This document shows positions 44,686 through 53,740 of a stretch of 64,000 bases of DNA, in pieces. Both the position numbers and the translations under genes were made by a program. A model generated the notes under the pieces. The model did no database searches. It was given only the letters and a program-made list of their open reading frames with translations, and was not told the origin of the DNA. Numbering within the stretch: position 1 is the first letter of the stretch; every line of letters starts with the position of its first letter. This stretch comes from Sphingomonas sp. GTDB taxonomy: Bacteria; Pseudomonadota; Alphaproteobacteria; Sphingomonadales; Sphingomonadaceae. The DNA lies in assembly GCA_017849555.1 (NCBI GenBank), contig JAFIGU010000085.1, positions 96,779 through 160,778 of the forward strand. The letters run 5' to 3'.

Positions 44686-47043
44686 ATGGCGGTCTGGAAA
44701 CTGGCGTTGCTGACAGGCGCGGCGCTCGCGCCGCTGGCGGCACAGGCGCAGCGCGCGGAAAGCGGACAACAGGGCGCCGCGGAACAGACGGGTGTGCCGG
44801 GCAGCGCCGGCGTCGGCGATATCATCGTCACCGCGACACGTCGCCAAAGCTCGATCGCCGATGTCCCGATCGCGATCACGGCGATGAGTCAGGCGGCGCT
44901 CGACGATCGCGGCATCCGCAATGTAAGCGATCTCAGCCGGATCACGCCGGGCCTGACCTTCACGCCGGCCTGGGGCGGTTCGACCCGTATTTCGATCCGT
45001 GGCATATCCTCGACGGTCGGCGCGGGCACCACCGGCATCTATGTCGACGATACGCCGATCCAGGTCCGCACCCTCGGCGCGGGCAACACCTCCTCCAACG
45101 CCTATCTCGCGATCTTCGATGTCGAGCGGGTCGAGGTGCTGCGCGGACCGCAAGGGACGTTGTTCGGTGCCGGTTCCGAAGGTGGCGCGGTACGCTTCAT
45201 CACCCCCGAACCGTCGCTGACCAAATACAGCGGCTATATGCGCGCCGAACAGGCGTTCACCGAGCACGGCGACCCGACCAACGAGGTCGGCGCGGCGATC
45301 GGCGGCCCGATCGTCAACGATAAGCTCGGCTTCCGCGTCAGTGGTTTCTATCGACGCGACGGCGGCTGGATCGACCGCGTCGATCCGCTGACCGGCGCGC
45401 AGATCGACAAGAATGCCAACGCGCTCGAGACGATCTCATTGCGCGGCGCGCTGCAATTCGCGCCGACCGATCGGCTGAAGATCACGCCGGCAATCCTGTA
45501 TCAGGAGGTCAAGGGCCGCGATTCCAACCAGATCTGGCGCAATCTTTCGAACCCGGCAAATGGCGTGTTCAAGAGCGGGCAGGCATTGCGCCAGCCGTCG
45601 CGCGATCGCTATCTGCTCTATAGCCTGGCGGCGAACTGGGATCTGGGGCCGGCTTCGCTGATCTCGAATACTTCCTATTTCGATCGCAAGAATCCGCTCG
45701 ACGTGGATTATACCGCTTATACTGCGGAATTGCTCGGCGGCGACTATCTTGCCGCCTATCGCAGCAAGAGCCCGTCGGTCGCGGCGATGAACAACCGCCA
45801 GAAAGTGTTCACGCAGGAAGTGCGGCTGCAGTCGAACGGCACCGGGCGGCTGAAGTGGGTATTCGGATTATTCTATCAGGACGCCAAACAATATGCGACC
45901 GAGGACGTCCATATCACCAACGGCGACGATCTGACCCAGGCGCTTTTCGGCACGACGGTCGAGGGTGCGTTCGGCATTCCGCTCGTCCAGCCCGGCAACG
46001 TGATCTATTACGGTTATGACCAATCACGCGACAAGCAGATCGCGGGTTTCGGCCAGCTCGACTTCAGCCTGACCGAACAGCTCACGCTTACCGCCGGGTT
46101 GCGCGTGGCGCGTACCAAATTCCGTTCGAGCAATGTGCAGGGCGGCCCGTTCAACGGCGAGGTCACCCGCGGCAGCTCGCGGCAGTCGGAAACCCCGGTC
46201 ACCCCCAAGTTCGGCATCGAATACAAGCCCGATCGCGATCTGATGCTCTATGCCTCTGTGGCGAAGGGCTTTCGGACCGGTGGGGGCAATAACCCGGTGC
46301 CGGCGCTGACCTGCGGCAAGGATCTCGCCGCGCTCGGACTCAGCGGCGCGCCGGCCGATTACAAGTCGGACTCGGTGTGGAGTTACGAGGCCGGGGTCAA
46401 GGGCGCCGCCTTCAACCGCCGGCTGCGGATCGAGACCAGCGCTTTCTACATCGACTGGCAGAATATCCAGGCCTCGATCCCGCTCAATTCGTGCGGCTTC
46501 ACCTTCATCGGCAATCTCGGCGCCGCGCGCAGCCGCGGCTTCGATCTCCATATTACCGCCGCCCCGGTCCACGGCCTCACGCTGGAAGCATCGGTCGGCT
46601 ACACCGATGCGAAATACAAGGACACGGTCTACGGCGGCGTGCTGCGCAACGGCTCGCGGTCGATCGTGATCTCGAAGGACGATCCGCTCTTCGTCGCGCC
46701 GTGGACCGTCTCGCTGTCGGGCGATTATGAAACCGACCTCGCGTCGAGTGCGGGGATCAGTGGCTATCTTCACGGCGAATATAATTACGGCGCCGGGTGG
46801 AATTACGGCCGGGTCGCGACGATCGGTTATGATCCGCTCGACACTTCCCAGGCCGCAACCCATGTCGCCGCGCTGCGGGTGGGCGTGCGCAAGGACGGAA
46901 TCGACGCGTCGCTGTTCATCAACAACCTGTTCAATTCTCGCGACCGGCTCGCGGTCAGCCACGATCCGATCTCGTCGGCGCTGTTCCGCGACGTGATCTT
47001 CCGCCCGCGCACGATCGGCGCGACGATCTCGTATCGCTATTGA
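44686..47043 (+). CDS. TonB-dependent outer membrane receptor
   Basis: Predicted 785 residues. Strong AAAGGGAGG before the ATG at 44686, which places a signal peptide at the N-terminus (MAVWKLALLTGAALAPLAAQ). TonB box DIIVTATRRQSSIADV, plug motifs ISIRGISSTVGAGTTG and EVLRGPQGTLFGAGSEGGAV. The barrel ends ATISYRY with a terminal aromatic residue. It is followed after 19 bp by a serine hydrolase and then a D-aminoacylase-like gene, so its ligand may be a D-amino-acid-containing peptide or N-acyl amino acid; this is inference. Confidence 0.93.
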   Translation: MAVWKLALLTGAALAPLAAQAQRAESGQQGAAEQTGVPGSAGVGDIIVTATRRQSSIADVPIAITAMSQAALDDRGIRNVSDLSRITPGLTFTPAWGGSTRISIRGISSTVGAGTTGIYVDDTPIQVRTLGAGNTSSNAYLAIFDVERVEVLRGPQGTLFGAGSEGGAVRFITPEPSLTKYSGYMRAEQAFTEHGDPTNEVGAAIGGPIVNDKLGFRVSGFYRRDGGWIDRVDPLTGAQIDKNANALETISLRGALQFAPTDRLKITPAILYQEVKGRDSNQIWRNLSNPANGVFKSGQALRQPSRDRYLLYSLAANWDLGPASLISNTSYFDRKNPLDVDYTAYTAELLGGDYLAAYRSKSPSVAAMNNRQKVFTQEVRLQSNGTGRLKWVFGLFYQDAKQYATEDVHITNGDDLTQALFGTTVEGAFGIPLVQPGNVIYYGYDQSRDKQIAGFGQLDFSLTEQLTLTAGLRVARTKFRSSNVQGGPFNGEVTRGSSRQSETPVTPKFGIEYKPDRDLMLYASVAKGFRTGGGNNPVPALTCGKDLAALGLSGAPADYKSDSVWSYEAGVKGAAFNRRLRIETSAFYIDWQNIQASIPLNSCGFTFIGNLGAARSRGFDLHITAAPVHGLTLEASVGYTDAKYKDTVYGGVLRNGSRSIVISKDDPLFVAPWTVSLSGDYETDLASSAGISGYLHGEYNYGAGWNYGRVATIGYDPLDTSQAATHVAALRVGVRKDGIDASLFINNLFNSRDRLAVSHDPISSALFRDVIFRPRTIGATISYRY

Positions 47044-47062
47044 ACGCAAAAGGAGCAGAGCG

Positions 47063-48595
47063 ATGAAATTACCTTCCTTGCTGCTCGCTCTCATGTTGAG
47101 CGCTGGCGTCGCGCCAGGCGCATACGCCCAGGCCAGCGCCGCGAATTCGGCGGCAAGCGCAGCGGCAGTCGAAAACGGGCTGCGCCCGGCGTTCGACATC
47201 GCCGGCGAGGTGCCGGCGCGCTGGACGATCGAGGAACGGATGGAGCACTGGCGCGTCCCCGGCGTCAGCATCGCGGTGATCCGCGGGGGCAAGCTCCTCT
47301 GGGCCAAAGGATATGGCGTCCTGCAGCGCGGGCGACCGGAAAAGGTCGATGCCGATACGATGTTTTCGGTGGGGTCGGTCAGCAAGGTCGCCGCGGCCGG
47401 GATCGCGCTCAGGATGGTGGACGCCGGGATCCTCGATCTCGATCGCGACGTGAACGCCTATCTGCGCCGCTGGAAGGTGCCGGCGAACGATCTGGTCGCG
47501 CAAAGCCCGGTGACGTTGCGCGGGCTTATGTCGCATTCCGCCGGGCTCACCGTCCACGGTTTCCCCGATTTCCAGCCGGGCGCGGCACTGCCGACGGTGT
47601 TCGACACGCTCGACGGTCGCCCCCCGGCGGTCACCGCGCCGGTCCGCGTGACCTATGTGCCGGGCAGCCACTGGCGTTATTCGGGGGGCGGCATCACCGT
47701 CGAGCAACTGCTGATAGAGGATGTCTCGGGCATCGCGTTCAACGCCGCGGCACGACGCTACCTGTTCGAACCGCTCGGCATGACGCGTAGCAGTTACGAA
47801 GCGACGATCGCCGACAAATGGGGCAATATCGCCAAGGCGCACGGCCCGGACGGCGCGGCGCGAGCGCTGCCGCGCGGTTACGAATCGATGCCGGAAATCG
47901 CCGCGTCGGGTCTTTGGACAACCCCCTCCGATTATGCCCGCTACGTGATCGCGATGATCCGATCCTATAACGATCGCGAAGGCGCCTTCCTTGCCAACGC
48001 CACCGCGCAGCAGATGATGACCGAGGTCGGCGTCAGCCCTTATGGCCTCGGCCCCCAGCTCAGCGGGCACGGCGTCGACCGCATCTTCTCGCACGGCGGA
48101 TCGAACGATTCGTACAAGGCGTGGATGGAAGGCCATCTCGCCACCGGCGACGGCGTCGTCATCTTTACCAACGGCGAAAACGGTGACGGGCTGCTGAAGG
48201 AAATCCGCCGCGCCGTCGCCGCCGCCGAGGGCTGGCGGATGGGCGGCAGCATCACCATTCCCGCGGCGACGCCCAGCGCCGACATGCTGCGGGCCTATGT
48301 CGGTCATTACCGCGTCGCTTCGCCATCGACGATCGCCAGCCAGCGCTCGCTCGCCTTCTCGCTCGACGTAAAGGACATCGAGATCGCAATGCGCGAGGAT
48401 CGGCTCCGCGTCACTTATCGCGATTCCGAAGGCAACAAGCTCGAAGATACGTTGATACCGGAAGGCGGAAGCTGGTTCATCGAGGCCGACGACGGTGTCG
48501 AGCAGGTCGAGTTCGTCCGCGGCTATGACGGCAAGGTCAGCGGGCTCGTCATCCACAATGACGATTATTCGATGGACGCGCAGTTGATCCGCTGA
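47063..48595 (+). CDS. Exported serine hydrolase, D-aminopeptidase/beta-lactamase-like
   Basis: Predicted 510 residues with signal peptide (LLLALMLSAGVAPGAYAQA). The active site reads FSVGSVSKVAAAGIALRMVD (SxxK), HWRYSGGGITVEQLL (Tyr) and RIFSHGGSNDSYKAWME (HxG-like). A C-terminal extension of about 110 residues (LRAYVGHYRVAS onward) resembles the DUF3471-type domain of D-aminopeptidase-like proteins. It lies 19 bp after the TBDR gene and 30 bp before the deacylase gene, in one operon, and should act in the periplasm. Confidence 0.9.
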   Translation: MKLPSLLLALMLSAGVAPGAYAQASAANSAASAAAVENGLRPAFDIAGEVPARWTIEERMEHWRVPGVSIAVIRGGKLLWAKGYGVLQRGRPEKVDADTMFSVGSVSKVAAAGIALRMVDAGILDLDRDVNAYLRRWKVPANDLVAQSPVTLRGLMSHSAGLTVHGFPDFQPGAALPTVFDTLDGRPPAVTAPVRVTYVPGSHWRYSGGGITVEQLLIEDVSGIAFNAAARRYLFEPLGMTRSSYEATIADKWGNIAKAHGPDGAARALPRGYESMPEIAASGLWTTPSDYARYVIAMIRSYNDREGAFLANATAQQMMTEVGVSPYGLGPQLSGHGVDRIFSHGGSNDSYKAWMEGHLATGDGVVIFTNGENGDGLLKEIRRAVAAAEGWRMGGSITIPAATPSADMLRAYVGHYRVASPSTIASQRSLAFSLDVKDIEIAMREDRLRVTYRDSEGNKLEDTLIPEGGSWFIEADDGVEQVEFVRGYDGKVSGLVIHNDDYSMDAQLIR

Positions 48596-48625
48596 TCCCG
48601 CCGACCCGGCAAAAGAGGAACCCCG

Positions 48626-50404
48626 ATGCCGTATCGTCTCTCCTGCGCGTCGCTTGCGCTGCTGATCGCCACCATTGCGGTGGGGCCGGGACTAGCGGCG
48701 CGCCCGAGCGGGTCGCCTGTTCATTACGATATCGTGATCCGCGGCGGCGAGATCGTCGACGGCACGGGCGGCAAGCGCTTCCGCGGCGACATCGGCATTC
48801 GCGGCGAGGTGATCGCCGCCATCGGCGACCTTTCCGCCGCCGCCGCCGATCGCATCATCGACGCCAAAGCGCGGATCGTTACCCCCGGCTTCATCGACAT
48901 GCACGCGCATGTCGCCGACGACGAAGCGGGCGAACATGGCTTCCTGTCGACCGACCCCCGGCTTCGTGCGGGGCAGAATTATGTCGCGCAGGGGGTAACA
49001 ACGGTGCTGGGCAACCCGGACGGCGCGCAACCCGCTTCGCTGCGCGACGAAGGCGCGCGGATGCGAACGCTCGGCATCGGCACGAACATCGCGCTGACCA
49101 ATGGGCATAACGGGCTGCGTGCGCTGGTGATGAAACCGGCCGACGCGAAGCGGCCCGCGAACGATGACGAGATCCGGCGGATGCAGGATATCATCCGCCA
49201 CGATATGGCTTGCGAAGGCTCGTTCGGCCTTTCGCTGGGCCTGGAATATGACAGCGGCCGTTACGCCGATCGGCACGAACTGATCGAATTGGGTCGCGCG
49301 CTGCCGGCCTATGATGGCATCTTCATTCCGCATTTGCGCAGCCAGGGCATCGCGCCGATGTGGTATCTGCCCAGCACTAGCCGGGGCGCACCACCGCCCA
49401 CGCTCGATCAGTCGATCGACGAAGTCCTGGCGGTTGCGCATGAAGCCGGAGCGACGGTGGTGTTTACCCACATGAAGGCGTGGGGCCCCGGCTATCGCGG
49501 CGAGGCCAAGCGGCCGGTCGCCAAATTGCAGGCGGCGCGCGATCGCGGCGACCGGGTGTTCATGGACGTCTATCCTTATGACAGCAGCGGTTCCGACGGC
49601 GATTTCGTCGCCATCCCGCGCTGGGCGTTCGGCGCCGATGGGGCGACACAGCCGGCATCCGATTATCGGACGCGGCTCGACCGTCTGCTCGCGACGGCAG
49701 ATTCCACCCGTCGCGCAGATCTGATCGAAGACATCCGCCACTTCGTCGCGCTGAAGGGCGGGCCGGAGAATATCGTCGTCCTCGCCTATCCCGATCGGTC
49801 CTATGTCGGGAAACGGCTTTCAGAGCTGATGGCGCTGCGCAAGCTCGATCTGCCCGATCTCGTCCTGGCGCTCCAGCGCGAGGGGGACCCAAGCCTGCCG
49901 GGCGGCGCGCGGATGCGCGCGTTCAGCATGCTCGACGACGATATCAAGACCTTCTACCGCCAGCCCTGGGCGGCGACGTCGACCGACGGCTGGATCATCC
50001 TGCCCGAGGAAGCGACCGGCAGCCGCAAGTATATCAACACCAACCGCCGGCTGTTCGGCAGCTTCCCGCGCCGCATCGCTTATTATTCCCAGCAGCAAGG
50101 CGTCGATACGCTGGAACAGGCGGTGCACTCGATGACCGCGCTTCCCGCGACGATCGTCCATATCGGCGATCGCGGGCGGATCGCGGTGGGGATGAAGGCC
50201 GATCTCGCGGTGATCGATCTGCCGCATCTGCGCGACAATACCACCGCGCTCGAACCGAGCGTCTATCCCGACGGGATCGACTATGTCCTCGTCAACGGCC
50301 GTCTTGCGGTCGATCGAGGCAAGCGGACGCTGGCGCTGGCAGGCAAGGTGCTGTCGCCCGATCGCCGGCCCGACCAGCGCTGCCCGACCCCGGCCGCGCG
50401 ATGA
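48626..50404 (+). CDS. N-acyl-D-amino-acid deacylase-like amidohydrolase, exported
   Basis: Predicted 592 residues with a signal peptide (SLALLIATIAVGPGLAA). YDIVIRGGEIVDGTGG and VTPGFIDMHAHVADDE give the amidohydrolase start and the HxH metal site. QGVTTVLGNPDG, VVFTHMKAWG and SFGLSLGLEYDSGRYAD match the D-aminoacylase group. These enzymes split N-acyl-D-amino acids into acid and D-amino acid with a zinc centre. It lies inside the TBDR-serine hydrolase operon. A Cys at the usual DAN bridging position was not verified. Confidence 0.88.
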   Translation: MPYRLSCASLALLIATIAVGPGLAARPSGSPVHYDIVIRGGEIVDGTGGKRFRGDIGIRGEVIAAIGDLSAAAADRIIDAKARIVTPGFIDMHAHVADDEAGEHGFLSTDPRLRAGQNYVAQGVTTVLGNPDGAQPASLRDEGARMRTLGIGTNIALTNGHNGLRALVMKPADAKRPANDDEIRRMQDIIRHDMACEGSFGLSLGLEYDSGRYADRHELIELGRALPAYDGIFIPHLRSQGIAPMWYLPSTSRGAPPPTLDQSIDEVLAVAHEAGATVVFTHMKAWGPGYRGEAKRPVAKLQAARDRGDRVFMDVYPYDSSGSDGDFVAIPRWAFGADGATQPASDYRTRLDRLLATADSTRRADLIEDIRHFVALKGGPENIVVLAYPDRSYVGKRLSELMALRKLDLPDLVLALQREGDPSLPGGARMRAFSMLDDDIKTFYRQPWAATSTDGWIILPEEATGSRKYINTNRRLFGSFPRRIAYYSQQQGVDTLEQAVHSMTALPATIVHIGDRGRIAVGMKADLAVIDLPHLRDNTTALEPSVYPDGIDYVLVNGRLAVDRGKRTLALAGKVLSPDRRPDQRCPTPAAR

Positions 50405-50426
50405 ACCCCGCCATCGGAGGTCGACC

Positions 50427-51047
50427 GTGAGCGGACCTTTCGAGCGATATTCGGACGCGGATGTCGCGGCGCTGATCGCCGGCTATCCGCTCGCATGGGT
50501 GATCGGCGATGCAGCCGACCCCGCCGCGGTTTGCCAGCTGCCGATGATCGGCGAATATGATGTCGCCGGGCGGCTGGTCTCGTTGATCGGGCATATGGCG
50601 CGCCGCAACCCGCTCCATGCGCAGTTGACCGCCAATCCGCGCGCGCTGTTCCTGTTTAGCGGCCCGAATGGCTATATCTCGCCCGAACATGCCGGCCGGC
50701 GCGATTGGGCGCCGACCTGGAACTTCGCGCATCTTCGTATCGCCGCGGCCGTGGCCTTTGACGCGGCGCTGACCGATGCCGCGCTCGACGCATTGATCGA
50801 CGCGGAGGAGCACGGGCGGGCGAGGCCGTGGCGAGCGGCGGAACTGGGCGCGCGCCGCGACAAGCTTGCGGCCATGATCATCGGGTTCCGCGCCCGGGTG
50901 GAAAGCGTCCACGGGCGTTTCAAGCTGGGGCAGGACGAGCCGCCCGAAACCTTTCGCGCGATCGTTACGCACCACCCCGATCCCGAATTGCGCAGCTGGA
51001 TGGAGAGGTTCGCCGCCCGGCGGAACGATGGGGGAGAGCCGAAATGA
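50427..51047 (+). CDS. PaiB-type FMN-binding protein
   Basis: Predicted 206 residues from a GTG with GGAGG 6 bases upstream. GHMARRNPLHAQL, PRALFLFSGPNGYISP and WAPTWNFAHLRI follow the pattern of PaiB/FMN-binding split-barrel proteins (HMARANPQW, GPxxYISPxWY, VPTWNYxxV). PaiB was named a negative regulator in Bacillus, but the fold binds FMN, and the role may be enzymatic. Its stop overlaps the ATG of the following amidohydrolase by 4 bp (ATGA), so both are translated together. Confidence 0.85.
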   Translation: MSGPFERYSDADVAALIAGYPLAWVIGDAADPAAVCQLPMIGEYDVAGRLVSLIGHMARRNPLHAQLTANPRALFLFSGPNGYISPEHAGRRDWAPTWNFAHLRIAAAVAFDAALTDAALDALIDAEEHGRARPWRAAELGARRDKLAAMIIGFRARVESVHGRFKLGQDEPPETFRAIVTHHPDPELRSWMERFAARRNDGGEPK

Positions 51048-52705
51048 TACGGGTCGATCGCCGGGACATGATCCTGTCGGGCGCCGCGGCGCTGTTGTGC
51101 GGCACCGCCTTCGCCGCCGGCCGGCTGCTCGACACCGCGCTTGTCAACGCCCGGGTGTGGACCGGCGACGGCGGGCGTAGCGACGCCGTCGGAATCGCCG
51201 GCAACCGGATCGCCGCACTCGGCGACGGCGCTGTTCGCGGCTCGATCGGACGCAGCACGCGGGTGATCGACTGCGGTGGCGCGTTCGTCATGCCGGCGTT
51301 CACCGACTGCCACACGCATTTCCTCCGCGGGTCGGCGGATCTTCTCCATCCGGACCTGCTGACGGTAACCACGCGTGCGGAATTCATCGAACGGATCGGC
51401 CGGGCTGCGCGCCAGCTTTCGCCCGGCCAGTGGCTGCTCGGCGGGCCGTGGGATGAGCAGAGGTTCGGCGGCGCGGTGCCCGATCGCGGCTGGATCGATC
51501 CCGTCACCGCCGATGTGCCGGTGGCGATCCCGCGCACCGATCTCCACGCGCTGCTGCTCAATTCGGTGGCGCTGAAGCTGGCAGGAATTACCCGCGACAC
51601 GCCCGATATTCCCGGCGGCGTGATCGAGCGCGATGCCAGGGGCGAGCCGACCGGCATCGTCAAGGATAATGCCGCTTATGCCGTGCTGAAAGCGATCCCG
51701 CCGATTGCGCCGGCAGAGGCGGACAGGCTGATCAAGACGGGCATCGCTTATGCCCTGTCCCGCGGCGTCGCGCAGGTCCATAATACCGAAGTCGACTGGT
51801 CGGTTCACGATGCGGTGCGCCGGCTGCGCACGGCCGGGCCGACCGGTCTGCGCTTCTATTCATTTGTACCGCTGGCCGACTGGCAACGCATGGCCGCGCT
51901 GGTCAGGGCGGAAGGGCGCGGCGACGATTGGGTGCGATGGGGTGCGATGAAATGCGTCTCGGACGGGTCGCTCGGTGCCCGCACCGCGCGCTTCTACCAG
52001 CCCTATGCCGATGCGCCGGCCGCGCGCGGCGTCTGGTCCACCAGCGTCGAGACGATGCGGGCATGGGTCGTTGCGGCCGACGCCGCGGGGCTGGCGATCA
52101 CCACCCATGCGATCGGCGACGAGGCGAATGACGCGGTGCTCGACATCTATGCCGAGGCCGTCCGCCGCAACGGCGCACGCGACCGCCGGTTCCGGATCGA
52201 GCATGCGCAGCATCTGTCGCCCGGCGCGGTTGCGCGGATGCACCGACAGAAGGTCATCGCCTCGGTCCAGCCCTATCACGCGATCGACGACGGGCGATGG
52301 GCGGTCAAGCGGATCGGCGAGGAACGGCTGACGCGCACCTACGCCTTCCGCTCGCTGCTGGAGGCAGGGGTTGCCACCTGTTTCGGCTCCGACTGGCCGG
52401 TCGCGCCGATCGATCCGCTGACCGGGATCGACGCGGCGGTGCGCCGCGCGACGATCGACGGGAACAATCCCCGTGGCTGGCATCCCGAACAGCGGGTGAC
52501 GGTGGAACAGGCGCTGACCGCCTACACCCGCACCGCTGCTTATGCCGGCTTCCAGGACGATCGGCTCGGCCGATTGCGGCCGGGCTATCTCGCCGACATC
52601 GTGGTGCTCGATCGCGACCTGTTGTCGGCGGCGCCGGTGCAATATTCCGGTACGCGCGTCCTGCGCACCTTCGTCGACGGGGTCGAGCGTTACAGCGCCG
52701 CATGA
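51044..52705 (+). CDS. YtcJ-like amidohydrolase, probably exported
   Basis: Predicted 553 residues. The N-terminus DRRDMILSGAAALLCG resembles a Tat signal (RR-x-x-hydrophobic). FVMPAFTDCHTHFLRG is the HxH metal site, THAIGDEANDAVLD and RFRIEHAQHLSP carry further metal ligands, and FGSDWPVAPIDPL the catalytic Asp, all as in YtcJ/amidohydrolase_3 proteins. Substrate unknown; relatives hydrolyse amides of varied small molecules. It is the last gene of the operon and convergent with the LysR gene, 24 bp away. Confidence 0.9.
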   Translation: MIRVDRRDMILSGAAALLCGTAFAAGRLLDTALVNARVWTGDGGRSDAVGIAGNRIAALGDGAVRGSIGRSTRVIDCGGAFVMPAFTDCHTHFLRGSADLLHPDLLTVTTRAEFIERIGRAARQLSPGQWLLGGPWDEQRFGGAVPDRGWIDPVTADVPVAIPRTDLHALLLNSVALKLAGITRDTPDIPGGVIERDARGEPTGIVKDNAAYAVLKAIPPIAPAEADRLIKTGIAYALSRGVAQVHNTEVDWSVHDAVRRLRTAGPTGLRFYSFVPLADWQRMAALVRAEGRGDDWVRWGAMKCVSDGSLGARTARFYQPYADAPAARGVWSTSVETMRAWVVAADAAGLAITTHAIGDEANDAVLDIYAEAVRRNGARDRRFRIEHAQHLSPGAVARMHRQKVIASVQPYHAIDDGRWAVKRIGEERLTRTYAFRSLLEAGVATCFGSDWPVAPIDPLTGIDAAVRRATIDGNNPRGWHPEQRVTVEQALTAYTRTAAYAGFQDDRLGRLRPGYLADIVVLDRDLLSAAPVQYSGTRVLRTFVDGVERYSAA

Positions 52706-52729
52706 TCGCGGGGCGCGGCCAGCACCGGC

Positions 52730-53656
52730 TCAGCCGGCGACCTGCCCGCCGCGCTGCCGCCACGGCACCGGCCGCAGCGAGCGACGCAACAAACCGAGAA
52801 AATCGTCCACCCTTGCCGCCCGCTCGCCGCGGCGGCCGAGGATCGCGGTGATATCGGCATCGGGGAGCTTCCAGCCAGGCAGCAGCGGCACCAGCCGCCG
52901 TGCGGCGATATCCTCCGCCACGTCCCATTCGGATCGGACCGTGATCCCGGCCCCTGCGAGCGCCAGCGCCTTGGTCACCGCGCCGTCGTTGCTCGACAGC
53001 ACCGGCTCGATCCGCACGTTGATCCGCTCACCGCGCGCATTCTCGAACCGCCACAATGTCACGTCCTCGTCGTTCTCGCGCAGCGCGATGCAGCGATGAT
53101 CGCGCAGATTGGCGGGCGCGGCCGGCGCGCCGTAGCGATCGAGATAGGCGGGCGCGGCGCACAGCAAGCGCCGGTTGGGCGCGACCACCGTCGCGACCTG
53201 CTCGCTATCGCGCAACTCGCCGATCTGGATCAGGATATCGCAGGCGGTGGCGAGCCCGATGCCCGGGCGATCCGACAGATTGAGATCGACCCGTACATCG
53301 GGATGCGTCGCATGATAATCGATCACCAGCCCCACGACATAGGCCCGTCCGAAACCCAGCGGGGCGACCACCCGCAACACCCCCGCATTCTTGCCGCCGC
53401 GCTGGGCGAGCTCGTCTTCCATCCGGGTGAACTGCAACAGAATCTCATTCGCCCGTTTGAACAGCAATTCGCCGTCGCTGGTCAGTTTCAGCCCGCGATT
53501 GGATCGCTCGACCAGCCGCAGCGCCAGCTTGCGCTCGATATGCGTCAATCGCTGGCTGACCGCCGGGGGCGTGATCCCCAACGTACGCGCCGCCGCCGCC
53601 AATGACGCCGACGATCCCACCGTGACGAACAGTTCGAGGTCGTCGGCCGACAACAT
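52730..53656 (-). CDS. LysR-family transcriptional regulator
   Basis: Predicted 308 residues. LELFVTVGSSASLAAAARTL and GITPPAVSQRLTHIERKLAL form the N-terminal helix-turn-helix. The rest is the periplasmic-binding-protein-like sensor (PLGFGRAYVVGLVIDYHATH onward). The ATG at 53656 has AAGGTG 6 bases upstream and is preferred over a GTG at 53665. It is divergent from the DSD/D-threonine aldolase-like gene and probably activates it; a palindrome covers its own start. Confidence 0.92.
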   Translation of the reverse strand: MLSADDLELFVTVGSSASLAAAARTLGITPPAVSQRLTHIERKLALRLVERSNRGLKLTSDGELLFKRANEILLQFTRMEDELAQRGGKNAGVLRVVAPLGFGRAYVVGLVIDYHATHPDVRVDLNLSDRPGIGLATACDILIQIGELRDSEQVATVVAPNRRLLCAAPAYLDRYGAPAAPANLRDHRCIALRENDEDVTLWRFENARGERINVRIEPVLSSNDGAVTKALALAGAGITVRSEWDVAEDIAARRLVPLLPGWKLPDADITAILGRRGERAARVDDFLGLLRRSLRPVPWRQRGGQVAG

Positions 53657-53671
53657 AAGATGCACCTTATG
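53654..53671. promoter_or_regulatory. Palindrome at the LysR start, possible LysR site
   Basis: CATAAG-N6-CTTATG, a perfect inverted repeat that includes the ATG and ribosome binding site of the LysR gene. It fits a T-N11-A-like LysR site and would allow autoregulation plus control of the divergent gene. Confidence 0.55.
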
Positions 53672-53740
53672 GTTACACTAAGCGAAGCCAGCATAGCGCA
53701 GCGAGCAGCCGGCGGTACAACCCCCTTTCGCCACACCGAC

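Noticed and set aside
52725-52737. Small hairpin CCGGC-TCA-GCCGG between the YtcJ and LysR ends.
   Set aside because: Only 5 bp of stem, overlaps the LysR stop and lacks a T-run, so not called a terminator.
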